Origin: Zygnema cylindricum
Lineage: Eukaryota; Streptophyta; Zygnematophyceae; Zygnematales; Zygnemataceae
NCBI GenBank assembly: GCA_037447655.1
Contig: JBBHKE010000896.1
Span: 1-11,004, forward strand
Direction: 5' to 3'
Length of the DNA stretch: 11,004 nt
Part shown: one piece after another, positions 1 through 7,167 of the stretch
Numbering within the stretch: position 1 is the first letter of the stretch
Layout: each line of letters starts with the position of its first letter
Translations under genes and position numbers: made by a program
Notes under the pieces: generated by a model
What the model was told of the DNA's origin: nothing
Databases searched by the model: none
Seen by the model: only the letters and a program-made list of their open reading frames with translations

Positions 1-1
1 A

Positions 2-526
2 AAGGAGTCCAGAGCACAAGCTCAAGGAAGAAACCGAGTGTCACCCCGGGCCAGGCCAAAGAGGCAAGCTCAGCGGGAGCCCCTTTTGGGTCCTCTTCCG
101 GAGGTCAGGCTTCACACCAGATCAAAGATTCCCAGGGCCGAAATTCAGAATGACCCTGCGGTTTTTACGGATCCCAGCCGCCCTGGTCGAAAGGAACTCC
201 TTGCTCTTCATGATCTTCATGAACTAAAGGTGAAGCAGGAGTTGGTGCAAAGAGTGACTCAGTCGGATCGACCCCAGGTGGTTAAACCAGTGGGAGGGGT
301 GGTGGAGATTCTAAGCAGCTCTTCAAAGAGTGGTTCCTCACAGTCCTTGCAGAAAAGGCCCAGGAGGGCTCCTCCTTCTCGCCCTCCTCCATCTTCTTCC
401 CAAGACACTACAGCAAGCCGACCGTCCCGCGTGCGCCGTGCTTCGAGGTCTTGTAGGGGAGCAGGTGGCAGCGAGAGAGGGGTTCCAGAGCCGGTGAGGG
501 GGAAGAAGTTTGACTACAGGGATTAG
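2..526 (+). pseudogene. Basic Ser/Pro/Arg-rich open frame, partial at left edge (possible retroelement ORF)
   Basis: This frame is already open at the first complete codon and runs to a TAG at 524-526, so the true start lies outside the window; the GTG at position 38 is not a convincing eukaryotic start. The roughly 174 visible residues are strongly basic and low in complexity. A helical stretch rich in Glu, Leu and Lys (around 200-270) is followed by a Ser-rich run (about 310-350) and a Pro/Arg/Ser-rich tail ending GKKFDYRD. No enzymatic motif is visible. It lies just upstream of the Gag-like region and has similar composition, so it may be the N-terminal part of the same Gag or the C-terminal tail of a preceding polyprotein. 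A peptide HTRSK here echoes HTRSN near 1040, which hints at common origin but is too short to prove it. No family is recognised. Confidence 0.4.
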
Positions 527-605
527 TAAGGGTAGATTTACACCTCTTCCCTAGGAAGAATCTTCCCCAACGCCGACGCTAGTCTCCACCGAGAGATTTT
601 CCCCT

Positions 606-2769
606 ATGGCACACCGTGTTCGCCTTGACGGAGGGTTCTGGCGACCCGAACACACTGACCCAGAGGTTCCGGAAACAGAACCGGAAGAGTTGTCCGAGGG
701 ATTGGGGAAAGTCAGGCCTACAGATCTATAAATTCTAGGAGGATCTAACCGGAGTAGTGGAAAGGGCTAAGGAACTAGTGGGAATTTTGAAATCTTAGGG
801 CCAGGCTACGGCGGGGGCTGGACCCGTCACTGTGGATTGGGAGGCTTTGGAGGAAGAACGAAGAAAGTTGTGGGAGCAAGAATTGAACCTCATCCGGGAA
901 GCTCGGCGGAGATCAAGTGCGATCCTCAGTGGGCGGATTCCTCCAACACCTGTAGCGTAACCCTCGTCCGGAGCTGAACCTCAGGCTCCTTCCTCGGAGA
1001 ATGGTCAGGAACCTCCTCCTCAGCGGAAAGAGGGGGCACACACAAGATCTAATATTGGGGGTTTGGGTGCAGATTCACCGTCTGAATTCGCCGCAGCTCC
1101 ACGGGGAGAGCCTACTTTTGTTTCGGTGGAGGTTTCTGAAGCTGTTGAGGCCTTAGTGGAGTTGCGACCGGACGAAAGAATTCAAATACCCTTGAGACCG
1201 CCTACACCTCCTTCGCCTCCACCCAGACGGTCCCCTGATCCTCTTCATCCTCCTCCCTTTCACTTCCAGGATCCGGCAGCAAAACCCCAGGACAATCCCA
1301 TCTCCTCTCCCTCACCTTCCGTTTCCCTTACTTGAGAAGATCGTGGGTCACCAGGTCCTCTGAACTTACCCTACAAGTCAGACGTCTATTCTCCTCCTCA
1401 CCGGAGTTCCCCATCCTCCAGTTCCAGAACTCCGCCGCCTCAAACCTTGGAGACGGTCCCGGAAATAGACCCCTTTCGGGAGAAGAACTCCTTCTCCTCA
1501 GAACTGGCCTTCGTCGTCTTCTTCTCCATCCCTGCCCAGAGATCAACCTTTGAACAAACCTCGGATCCACATCCCTTCCGAGGAGGAAGTTCTTAAGGAC
1601 GAAAGGTATTCCCGTGGATATCGAGGAGTGGACGAAGGGGAGTAGGCCCTTCGTTCTGCGACACCAGGCCGACAGGTCTTCCGACGCAGCTACCATCTGC
1701 ACCCAGGAGGCCAGGAGTTCTTCCCGAGAGGAATACCTTTCCTCCAGCCATCCTTTCAGGGGTTGGTACTTCCTTGGCGGGAGGAGTATCCACACCTCGC
1801 AAATCAACACCTCCTAACGAAGGAGAAGGCGGTCCCGGTCCCGAAGAAGAGGACAAAGGGGTCACTTTGTCGGCACAGTTCGTCAGTCCCACCGGCATTT
1901 CCTTTTCTCAGTTCACCCAATCAGCGGAAGAAGAGAAAGAAATGGGGGATATTCGAATATTTACAGGTTACAGCTCGGGGATTGCTTTCTCAGATATCGA
2001 GTTGTTGTGGAAATCGTTCACCCAATCACAAATCAATAAGTACAAGGGAGGAGCAGTGCTCGATGACTTCGAGACGACCCTCTTTCCCATGATGGTCAAC
2101 TACCTCTCTGGAGGGGTGTTGGCAGACTATAAGGAGCGTCAACCTCTTTTGATGGCTTCTAACATCAAGATATTTGATCCCACTCTTGATGCGGCCATTT
2201 TTCAAGCGGAGGCTGACTTCGCTTCAGCGGCGGCCACCCCTGTAACAGCCACATTCACCGATGATATGAAACTGCAGGCCCAAGGAAGGGCCTATGTTAA
2301 CCAACTGCAAGCTATTCAAGCAGCTCGGGCGGCAACACGCATGGTTGCCAATCCCACCCCTTATACCACTCTTCTAAATATCTGGCGACTCCTCTACACC
2401 GAGAGGAACGAATCGGCCATCAACGAATTCACGGAATTTCGATGCCTGAAGAGCGAGACACCCCAGACTCTCTTCAACCGTCTATCTAGCCTGTGCCAGA
2501 AAACTAAGCGGTCGACTATTGATCTTCCTGCAATGGCCACGAAGTATTTCATTGCTGTCCGTAATTCTTTCGGACCGACAGGGCAGACTACCTTGGATAA
2601 CTGGATTGCAGGACAGGCAATCCAAGACATAAATCCCTCGGCCAAGGACATATCCCTGGTGGCCATGAAGTTGTACGACCACTTCGTTGACAGTGAGGCT
2701 AGGTCAAATCCTGTCGCCGGCACATACCTTTTAGTAATTAATCCCTTGACTAATATAAATTTCCCGTAA
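606..2769 (+). pseudogene. Gag-like capsid polyprotein relic of an LTR retrotransposon
   Basis: A capsid-type Gag would form the particle that packages element RNA. An ATG at 606 opens a short frame to a TAA at 729. The reading then shifts by one, and a single frame can be followed from 739 to 2769, broken only by TAG at 796, TAA at 958, TGA at 1333 and TAA at 1594. The N-terminal half is Pro/Ser/Arg-rich with a charged helix around 840-930 (motif LEEERRKLWEQELNLIREAR). The C-terminal part, from about 1940, is a folded helical region with no Pro/Ser bias: WKSFTQSQINKYKGG, an Ala/Gln-rich helix near 2180-2340, then QTLFNRLSSLCQKTKRS. This resembles plant retroelement Gag capsid helices in general character. 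No CCHC knuckle is seen in it. The TTG at 1774 is an arbitrary point in the frame, not a start. The Gag call rests on layout, with a retropepsin downstream, more than on a signature motif. Confidence 0.65.
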
Positions 2770-3408
2770 ACCTCAGGATAGCCTAGGTAGCCATGGCTCT
2801 AGCTTCCTCTCCAATTTCTCAGTGACTGCGACAAGTTTGAGAGTTGGAGAGAGAAGTTAGAGGTAAACTGCCTCGGCTTCTTTATTTCTATTCAGACCTA
2901 GAAAATACTTAAAAATCATTAATTTCTACATAAACTGCCTCCCGGTTTCGAAAATTACAAGAGCGAGAAACTACAGCAGGAGAAGAAATCACTGGAAGAG
3001 GACAAACAGAGCACTCAAGATTGGTTTGAGCGGTTCATGGCCGCACGTCCGGACGAGGAGGCACCCAAAACTCCACCTATGCCCAATTCTGGTTTTGAAA
3101 GTGATTACAAGGAGGGGAACGAAAAGGATCGGGAGCCAGATTCGTCGGCTTCATCCCCGAGAGCCCCACTCCCTGCCTCAAAGCCTACTCCCATGCTAGT
3201 TCGACACCTTATGCCATATGCCTTGACTCATGTTAAAACACTCGATCCTCCCATAATCTGCCCAAACATATCCTCATTCAGGCCTTGGGAGAAGAAATTC
3301 ATTCTAGCAAGGACAAAGTCAACCAGGCAACAACACCCACGACGGTATATTTGTCAGCAGAGCCTAAAACCCCTATGGTGGATAGGGACTACAAAACCTT
3401 GTCTGTAG
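2765..3408 (+). pseudogene. C-terminal Gag spacer / coiled-coil segment, frameshifted and interrupted
   Basis: Downstream of the TAA at 2767 the coding sense continues in shifted frames. One frame begins at CGT 2765 (RKPQDSLGSHGSS). Another, around 2829-2864, is Glu/Arg-rich and contains a TGA. After a short interruption (2864-2941) the frame is open from 2926 to 3408. That open part begins with a highly charged, helix-forming stretch (KLPPGFENYKSEKLQQEKK, then EEDKQSTQDWFERF) and passes into a Pro/Ser/Asp-rich linker. This is typical of a spacer between Gag and protease. No zinc knuckle is visible; Cys codons near 2827 and 2868 do not form CCHC spacing. From about 3285 the homologous reading moves to the next frame, which carries the protease, so the last 40 or so codons of this frame are probably off-frame. 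The ATG at 3037 is internal. Confidence 0.5.
2864..2941 (+). repeat. 67-bp interruption bounded by an 11-bp direct repeat inside the Gag tail
   Basis: The 11-mer TAAACTGCCTC occurs at 2864-2874 and again at 2931-2941. The DNA between is AT-rich and non-coding in character, unlike the charged coding sequence on both sides. The offset is 67 bases, which shifts the reading frame by one. Ignoring the interruption, the Glu/Arg-rich frame before it joins directly to KLPPGFENYK after it. This supports an insertion or a local duplication. The 11-bp repeat could be a target-site duplication of a very small insertion, or the product of repair-associated duplication. Confidence 0.5.
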
Positions 3409-3856
3409 CGCTCATTCTAAACCGGACAGGCAACTTCAAGCTTAATGGGTACGGCGGTTACCAAGATGTTGTAGTCTACACCGGAGCACTTCCAAACCTT
3501 ATCACCACTTCCGCACTGCAGAAAATGCCAGGTGAACAAAAACCCTAAATCTTCCCAAGTAACATCTGCTTAAGCACAGTCAGCAGCGGCAATCAACCCG
3601 TCCATGGAATCATCAAAGCCATGGACATTGAATTCTCCGATGATGCTGGTTAAAAGGTGAAAATTGAACTTCTTTTCTTAGTGGTAGAGGGGAATCAGTT
3701 TCAAATCCTGTTGGGAATGGCTACTTCGACCCAGATGAATATGAGTTTAAGTGTTTGGAAAGAGCAATGTACAGTTCGGGACCCCAATAATCCCGAAAGA
3801 ACCAAAGTTGTGGTTCCTTTTGATTTATGGAACCGGGGGAAGACTAATTTTCCTGT
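3285..3856 (+). pseudogene. Retropepsin-like aspartic protease relic with mutated catalytic Asp
   Basis: Retropepsins cleave the Gag-Pol precursor and act as dimers, each monomer giving one catalytic Asp in a D-T/S-G triad. Here the hydrophobic-Asp-Thr-Gly-Ala signature is recognisable at 3471-3488 but reads VVYTGALPNLI; the codon at 3477-3479 is TAC (Tyr) where GAC or GAT is expected. The same frame continues past a TAA at 3546-3548 into the flap-like region (GNQPVHGIIKAMDIEF, about 3591-3640). After a TAA at 3651-3653 it gives the second conserved strand and the LLGM loop (VKIELLFLVVEGNQFQILLG, 3654-3713), which matches the hydrophobic-LLGM/D element of plant retropepsins. The relic ends at 3856 where an LTR-like unit begins. 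Two stops plus loss of the catalytic residue make it inactive. It belongs to the gag relic to the left, with no reverse transcriptase following. Confidence 0.72.
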
Positions 3857-4047
3857 TGTCATGCATGAGAGGCAAGCAAGCAAACATTCATCACAACCAG
3901 CAAAGTCATGCTCACAAACATATACAATAACAGAAATAAATATGAAAAGTCAATAAAATATATACACCATGAAAAGGAACAAAGGTGAAAATGACCGAAG
4001 AAAGAAGGGGAAGAATACTCCCCTAGAGTGAAGTGAACTCAATAATT
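3857..4047 (+). repeat. Direct repeat copy 1 (191 bp)
   Basis: This segment matches 5303-5493 without a net gap and with 12 mismatches by my hand alignment (about 94% identity). It begins TGTCATGCATGAGAGGCAAG and ends AATAATT. The flanking sequence on either side does not match that of copy 2, so the boundaries are sharp. It forms the left end of the putative LTR. Confidence 0.9.
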
Positions 4048-4455
4048 ATGCTAAGCCAGGAGGTAGCCACTAGGCTTTCTGGTCTTTATCACATTCCCTA
4101 CAAGAGTTATCCCGTTACAACAGCAAAGCAAGAAATATTCCAATCGGAACAAGGGAAAATCCAAATCCGATCAAAAATACACTCCTTTCAAGCCAACCGA
4201 AATAGAAACATGACACAAACACACAACCAAACCGTCAAGCTGCCCGAGGAAGGCACAGTAAGGTACAGATGTGCTCCCCCACAATCTCAAATTCCACACT
4301 TCCACCAAAAGACCAAGTTTGAAGGGAAACCTTCCGGACGTGGCCTTAGGCAGTGTGGATTAAAAACGTGGGCAGAAATATAAGGGGAAATATTCTTAAC
4401 CTATCTAGCCTCTACAGCTAGCTAGCAAGGAGAAGAAAGACACGTGGGAAATCGG

Positions 4456-4468
4456 TGAGAGAGAGAGA
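4456..4468 (+). repeat. Short (GA)n microsatellite
   Basis: A GA dinucleotide run of about six units lies inside the putative LTR, in a purine-rich context that continues to about 4496. It is a simple repeat with no further sign of function. A CACGTG G-box core sits just upstream at 4441-4446. Confidence 0.8.
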
Positions 4469-4734
4469 GCAAGAGAAAAGCTCCGCTGCCAAGAGAAAAT
4501 TCTTGTCCAAAAGCTAAATTCTCTAAGTATGAGAATTAGGCTAAGTAAGAGATACGCTAGGCCTAGGCAAAATTAGCCTACGTCTAGTCTGCTTTACATG
4601 CATGAAACTACTAAAGATGTTGGCCAATAGGCGGCAAACATCGTCTACCGTACGCCTGACAAAATCCACTGTCCAAGGGCAAAAACCCTCCCGACCTACA
4701 TGTGCGCGCGAACCTACATGGGTTCGCGACTTAA

Positions 4735-5038
4735 ATAAATAGATAATGTATCTAAGCGTCGCCCGAAAATCGCGATACGCCTCCAAACGATACTCCGCGT
4801 ACATACTTCAAAATCGCGTGCATACGTACGAATCGAAGCATACCGCACGAAATAAAAAGTCTAGCACGAAATACTCGAAATCACGTCACGTCGCCCAAAC
4901 GATGTTTCGCATCCAACTTTGAAAATCGTGTACCTACGCACGAAATAAAACATATCGCACGAAATTAGTACCTTTCAAAGAAAAACTGAAAATATGAATC
5001 GGAATTAAATTGCACGTGCGAACGAAAATTATGCCAGT
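4735..5038 (+). repeat. Degenerate CpG-rich LTR segment with four GCACGAAAT motifs
   Basis: The nonamer GCACGAAAT occurs four times on this strand within 121 bases, at 4845, 4864, 4938 and 4957. Related words such as CGAAAATCGCG, CGTACGAA and CGAAATC recur around them. The spacing is irregular (19, 74 and 19), so this is a decayed repeat rather than a clean satellite. It grades into the more regular array to its right. No coding potential is recognised; the long open frames on either strand follow the repeat. Confidence 0.6.
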
Positions 5039-5281
5039 GTACGAAAATCGTGTTTGCATGCAAAAAACCGCGCGTGCATGCATAAAACCGCGGGTGCATA
5101 CAAAATATCGCGCGTGCGGCAGAATACCCCGCGTGTGGAGAAATACTGCGCATGCGTGAGAAATGCTCCGCGTGCATGCAAAATACTGCGTGTGCATAGA
5201 ATACTGCACGTGCTTGTATTACATTGTGCGCGCACGCCGAATATCGCGCGTGCCGGCATGATATCGTGCGCGCGGGCAAGC
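5039..5281 (+). repeat. Degenerate ~20-bp CG-rich tandem array
   Basis: About 12 units of 18-21 bp can be read by eye, of the form A-rich spacer, then CGCG, then GTGCATGC. Examples are AAAATATCGCGCGTGCGGC and AAAATACTGCGTGTGCATAG. Units contain alternating purine-pyrimidine tracts (CGCGCGTGCATGC) and several GCATGC palindromes. Because the period is close to a multiple of three in many places, all frames on both strands stay open here and give Cys/His/Ala/Arg-rich peptides. These are repeat artefacts, not genes. The array is the right end of the putative LTR. Confidence 0.75.
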
Positions 5282-5302
5282 GACGCGATGCGGCATGACA
5301 AC

Positions 5303-5493
5303 TGTCATGCATGAGAGGCAAGCAAGCAAACATGCATCACAACCACCAAAGTCATGCTCACAAACATATACAACAACGGAAATAAATATGAAAAGTCAAT
5401 AAAATATATACACCATGAGAAGGAACAAAGATGAAAATGACCCAAGAAAGAAGGGGAAGAAAACTCCCCTATAGTGAAGGGAACCTAATAATT
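5303..5493 (+). repeat. Direct repeat copy 2: truncated second LTR copy (191 bp)
   Basis: This is the second copy of the first 191 bp of the putative LTR, about 94% identical to 3857-4047. It starts two bases (AC, 5301-5302) after the GCATGACA end of the first unit. Its match stops at AATAATT, immediately before an 11-base C run at 5494-5504, where the first copy instead continues with ATGCTAAGCC. It is therefore a truncated copy, or the end of another element's LTR read on the - strand. Confidence 0.85.
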
Positions 5494-5510
5494 CCCCCCC
5501 CCCCATCTCC
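5494..5510 (-). other. Polypurine-tract-like G run (PPT candidate)
   Basis: On the - strand the sequence reads GGAGATG followed by ten more G, one base after the TAA stop of the protease relic (5513-5511) and directly before LTR-like DNA. That is where a retroelement's polypurine tract, the plus-strand primer for reverse transcription, should lie. The match is positional and compositional only. The LTR sequence that follows does not begin with TG, so the tract may instead be a slippage-prone scar at a breakpoint. Confidence 0.35.
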
Positions 5511-6696
5511 TTAGCGTTTGGAGGAGCTGGTCAACACAACTAAGGACCTAGAACAGATACGCAGGTAGCAATGGTCAGCCGGGTTGAAAGATAATGGAGA
5601 AGAGAGGCACTCCATGTGGAACCCTTGATCACCACCTGTATATGCATAAACACTCTGCAAACTCAACATCCCATTAGTATCACTATCCACCACATTGAGA
5701 ATGTGTGGAAAGACCTTGGTGTCAACGGTATGGATCGTTTCCGAGAAAAACGAGTCGCGATTGTCTTCCCGAAGTTCGATACTGGAAAATGCAGGGAGAG
5801 CGGAAGCCAAATGTGTCATAGTGGGCAACGGCTTGGGAGTAGAGACAAGAGGGAGGCAGATTTTGTGACTAGGAAAATTAGAGGGACGGTAGGAGAAAGT
5901 ATGATCATGCATATCTACTCCTCCACCGATTCGGAAGATAACATCTTGTCCCACTAAGCATTCGTAGTCGTTTGATTTGGTGACCAATGCTCGGACAGAA
6001 AACCTCTACGGACTCACTCTCGGTTCCGTTGTGAAATCGAAAGACAAGCGGGTCCTTGGTAATTCTAAGCACCAACCCCGTGGTACCGGCTGAAGTAAGA
6101 AGCCGAGCAGACGTGGCTTGGAGCTTGTCTGCTGTCAGACCAAGCTTGAGCGCAAATCCGGATCCAAGGATCACGGGTTTGGCTCCGGTGTCCATGAGAG
6201 GGAGAGAAGGAGAAACACCATTAACAGAGAAGGACATTCAAGAATTGTCCAGGAAACTGATGTGAGGATCAAGGTCACGTCGCTCATCCGCGGTAACCGG
6301 CTGAATGACTGAAAGACTACAGTTCCGTTGCAACGCCCTCAAAGCGGCGGCTGCAGCGAACTCGTCAACAAGGGGAGAGGCTTTGGGAAGCTCATTAGGA
6401 AAGGGAGAGGCCTTGGGGGCCTCATCAATCATGGCAGAAAGGATGCTTAGCCGTTCCTTGACTCGATATGCATCATGTATGGTATTATCCAGAATGGTGA
6501 GAGCTTCAGCCACAATGGAGGAAGCTGTGTCTCGTAGAGGAGAGAGAGATTCTTTCTCGAAAGAAAGTGAAATACGGGAATTCTGTAATTTACCGTCCCG
6601 ATTATGATCAGGGGATCCCTTATCGAAAGTGGCTTTCCGTTGTTGGACCGTGGAATCCCGCAGGATTCGACCAACCAACGATGGCGTGTGAGCCAT
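5511..6696 (-). pseudogene. Second gag-pro relic: short Gag-like N-part and retropepsin, one TGA and one frameshift
   Basis: The frame starts at an ATG at 6696-6694, three codons after a TGA. It gives a 152-residue Gag-like helical, Ala/Leu-rich segment with a duplicated 10-residue unit (PKASPFPNE, PKASPLVDE). A single TGA at 6240-6238 follows, and the same frame then resumes with MSFSVNG and the retropepsin signature PLMDTGAKPVILGSGFALKL; the catalytic Asp is GAC at 6192-6190. A flap-like region (TSAGTTGLVLRITKDP) follows. Near 5990-6000 the homologous reading shifts by one base and continues as VTKSNDYECLVGQDVIFRIG, the second conserved strand of plant retropepsins. A C-terminal tail of about 120 residues ends at TAA 5513-5511. 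No reverse transcriptase, RNase H or integrase follows, so the element was non-autonomous or lost pol by deletion. Its sequence differs clearly from the + strand protease, so it is another family. Confidence 0.75.
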
Positions 6697-6711
6697 AATA
6701 GCTCATAATAG
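6692..6711 (+). repeat. 10-bp tandem duplication at the start codon of the - strand gag-pro relic
   Basis: CATAATAGCT is repeated twice in tandem with no gap. On the - strand this gives two ATG codons in different frames ten bases apart. The downstream one (6696) opens the Gag-like frame. The duplication shifts the frame relative to anything upstream, so the original start may have lain further upstream. Confidence 0.8.
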
Positions 6712-6916
6712 CTCCCTCTGTAATACCCGCTATACAATCTTAGCTTGCCACGTATCTCCGAACGACATTTGCTTGCGAACCGCCAAATGTCTTCTCTAGA
6801 GTTTCGGCTTCTCAGTGAGCCGTCGATCGCAGACAACATTTAATTTCATACATTGAAAATCGGTGTTGTTTGTTGTTCTTTGGTCTAAAATAGACCGCAG
6901 AAGCCACCCAAACTAT
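6697..6916 (-). other. Leader-like non-coding stretch upstream of the - strand gag-pro relic
   Basis: Between the ATG at 6696 and the putative LTR edge near 6917 I see no protein family. A frame from 6839 overlaps the first part of the Gag-like frame in another phase and looks like a shadow. The position suits an untranslated leader. Next to the LTR-like edge the - strand reads GTTTGGGTGGCTTCTGC; it contains TGG as primer binding sites do, but I cannot match it to a tRNA 3' end with confidence. Confidence 0.3.
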
Positions 6917-6992
6917 CATGCAAAAAGCAAAGTGAAGCTAAGCCAATGAACAATCATTTGAAATGCATCCTCCATTTAACATACATGCATAC

Positions 6993-7061
6993 ACAGATGC
7001 AATCATTCATCCGCAAACAGGCAGAGCAATCATCCGTACACAGACGGAGCAAAATGCATAC
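6993..7061 (+). repeat. ~23-bp degenerate tandem repeat, three units
   Basis: Three consecutive units start ACAGATGCAATCAT, ACAGGCAGAGCAATCAT and ACAGACGGAGCAAAATGCAT. Two of them share AATCAT followed by CATCCG or ATCCG. Periods are 24, 23 and 22. It is a small array inside the LTR-like region with no coding sense. Confidence 0.65.
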
Positions 7062-7073
7062 ACTGATGCATTA

Positions 7074-7167
7074 AACAACAACTAGGGTTTCATGGAATAA
7101 TAAACATAAATTATCCCTATAACAACAACTAAGGTTTGATGGAATAATCGACATAAACTAACCTTAG
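7074..7167 (+). repeat. 47-bp tandem duplication
   Basis: Two adjacent 47-bp units begin AACAACAACTAGGGTTTCAT (7074) and AACAACAACTAAGGTTTGAT (7121). I count 8 differences, about 83% identity, so the duplication is old. It follows the 23-bp array closely and is part of the same repeat-rich LTR-like segment. Confidence 0.8.

Larger units (their letters stand above)
3857..5300. mobile_element. Putative complete LTR (about 1.44 kb) with TGTCATGC...GCATGACA ends
   Basis: The unit starts TGTCATGC and ends GCATGACA, a perfect 8-bp terminal inverted repeat with the TG...CA ends expected of LTRs. The left edge is supported independently: a second copy of the first 191 bp starts at exactly the same base at 5303. 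The left part is AT-rich and holds AATAAA at 3935 and 3952 on the + strand and a TATATATTTTATT tract on the - strand near 3951-3963. The right part is CpG-rich with GCACGAAAT motifs and a degenerate tandem array. CACGTG G-box cores lie at 4441, 5013 and 5207. Orientation is uncertain: the TATA-like tract about 100 bp from the 3857 end would suit a - strand LTR. Short frames inside (for example 4033-4383) resemble no known protein. No obvious target-site duplication or primer binding site is seen. The alternative is two 191-bp short LTRs flanking a 1.25-kb insert. Confidence 0.45.

Noticed and set aside
1328-1898. Open frames on the - strand and in alternative + frames opposite the Gag relic
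   Set aside because: The + strand frame 739-2769 continues through them with consistent composition. These are shadows of Pro/Ser/Glu-rich coding DNA with few stops on either strand.
1763-2092. A + strand frame overlapping the start of the Gag helical region in another phase
   Set aside because: Its product (Lys/Arg/Ser-rich) has no motif, while the overlapping frame continues for a further 670 bases with folded-protein character.
4541-4804. An 87-codon - strand frame inside the putative LTR
   Set aside because: No recognisable domain, Arg/Val composition from CpG-rich DNA, and it lies within non-coding LTR sequence.
4934-5333. Several long open frames on both strands giving Cys/His/Ala/Arg-rich peptides
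   Set aside because: They run through the 20-bp CG-rich tandem array. All frames stay open because the repeat lacks stop codons, and the peptides simply repeat its unit.
5616-6607. Open frames on the + strand opposite the second protease relic
   Set aside because: The - strand carries the retropepsin signature and matching downstream strand. The + strand frames have no motif.
6895-6925. Primer binding site next to the LTR-like edge
   Set aside because: TGGGTGGCTTC on the - strand contains TGG, but I cannot match it to a known tRNA 3' end, and the LTR edge itself is uncertain.
6993-7167. Possible CRISPR array
   Set aside because: The units are tandem and degenerate, with no unique spacers of constant length between identical repeats, and the genome context is eukaryotic.
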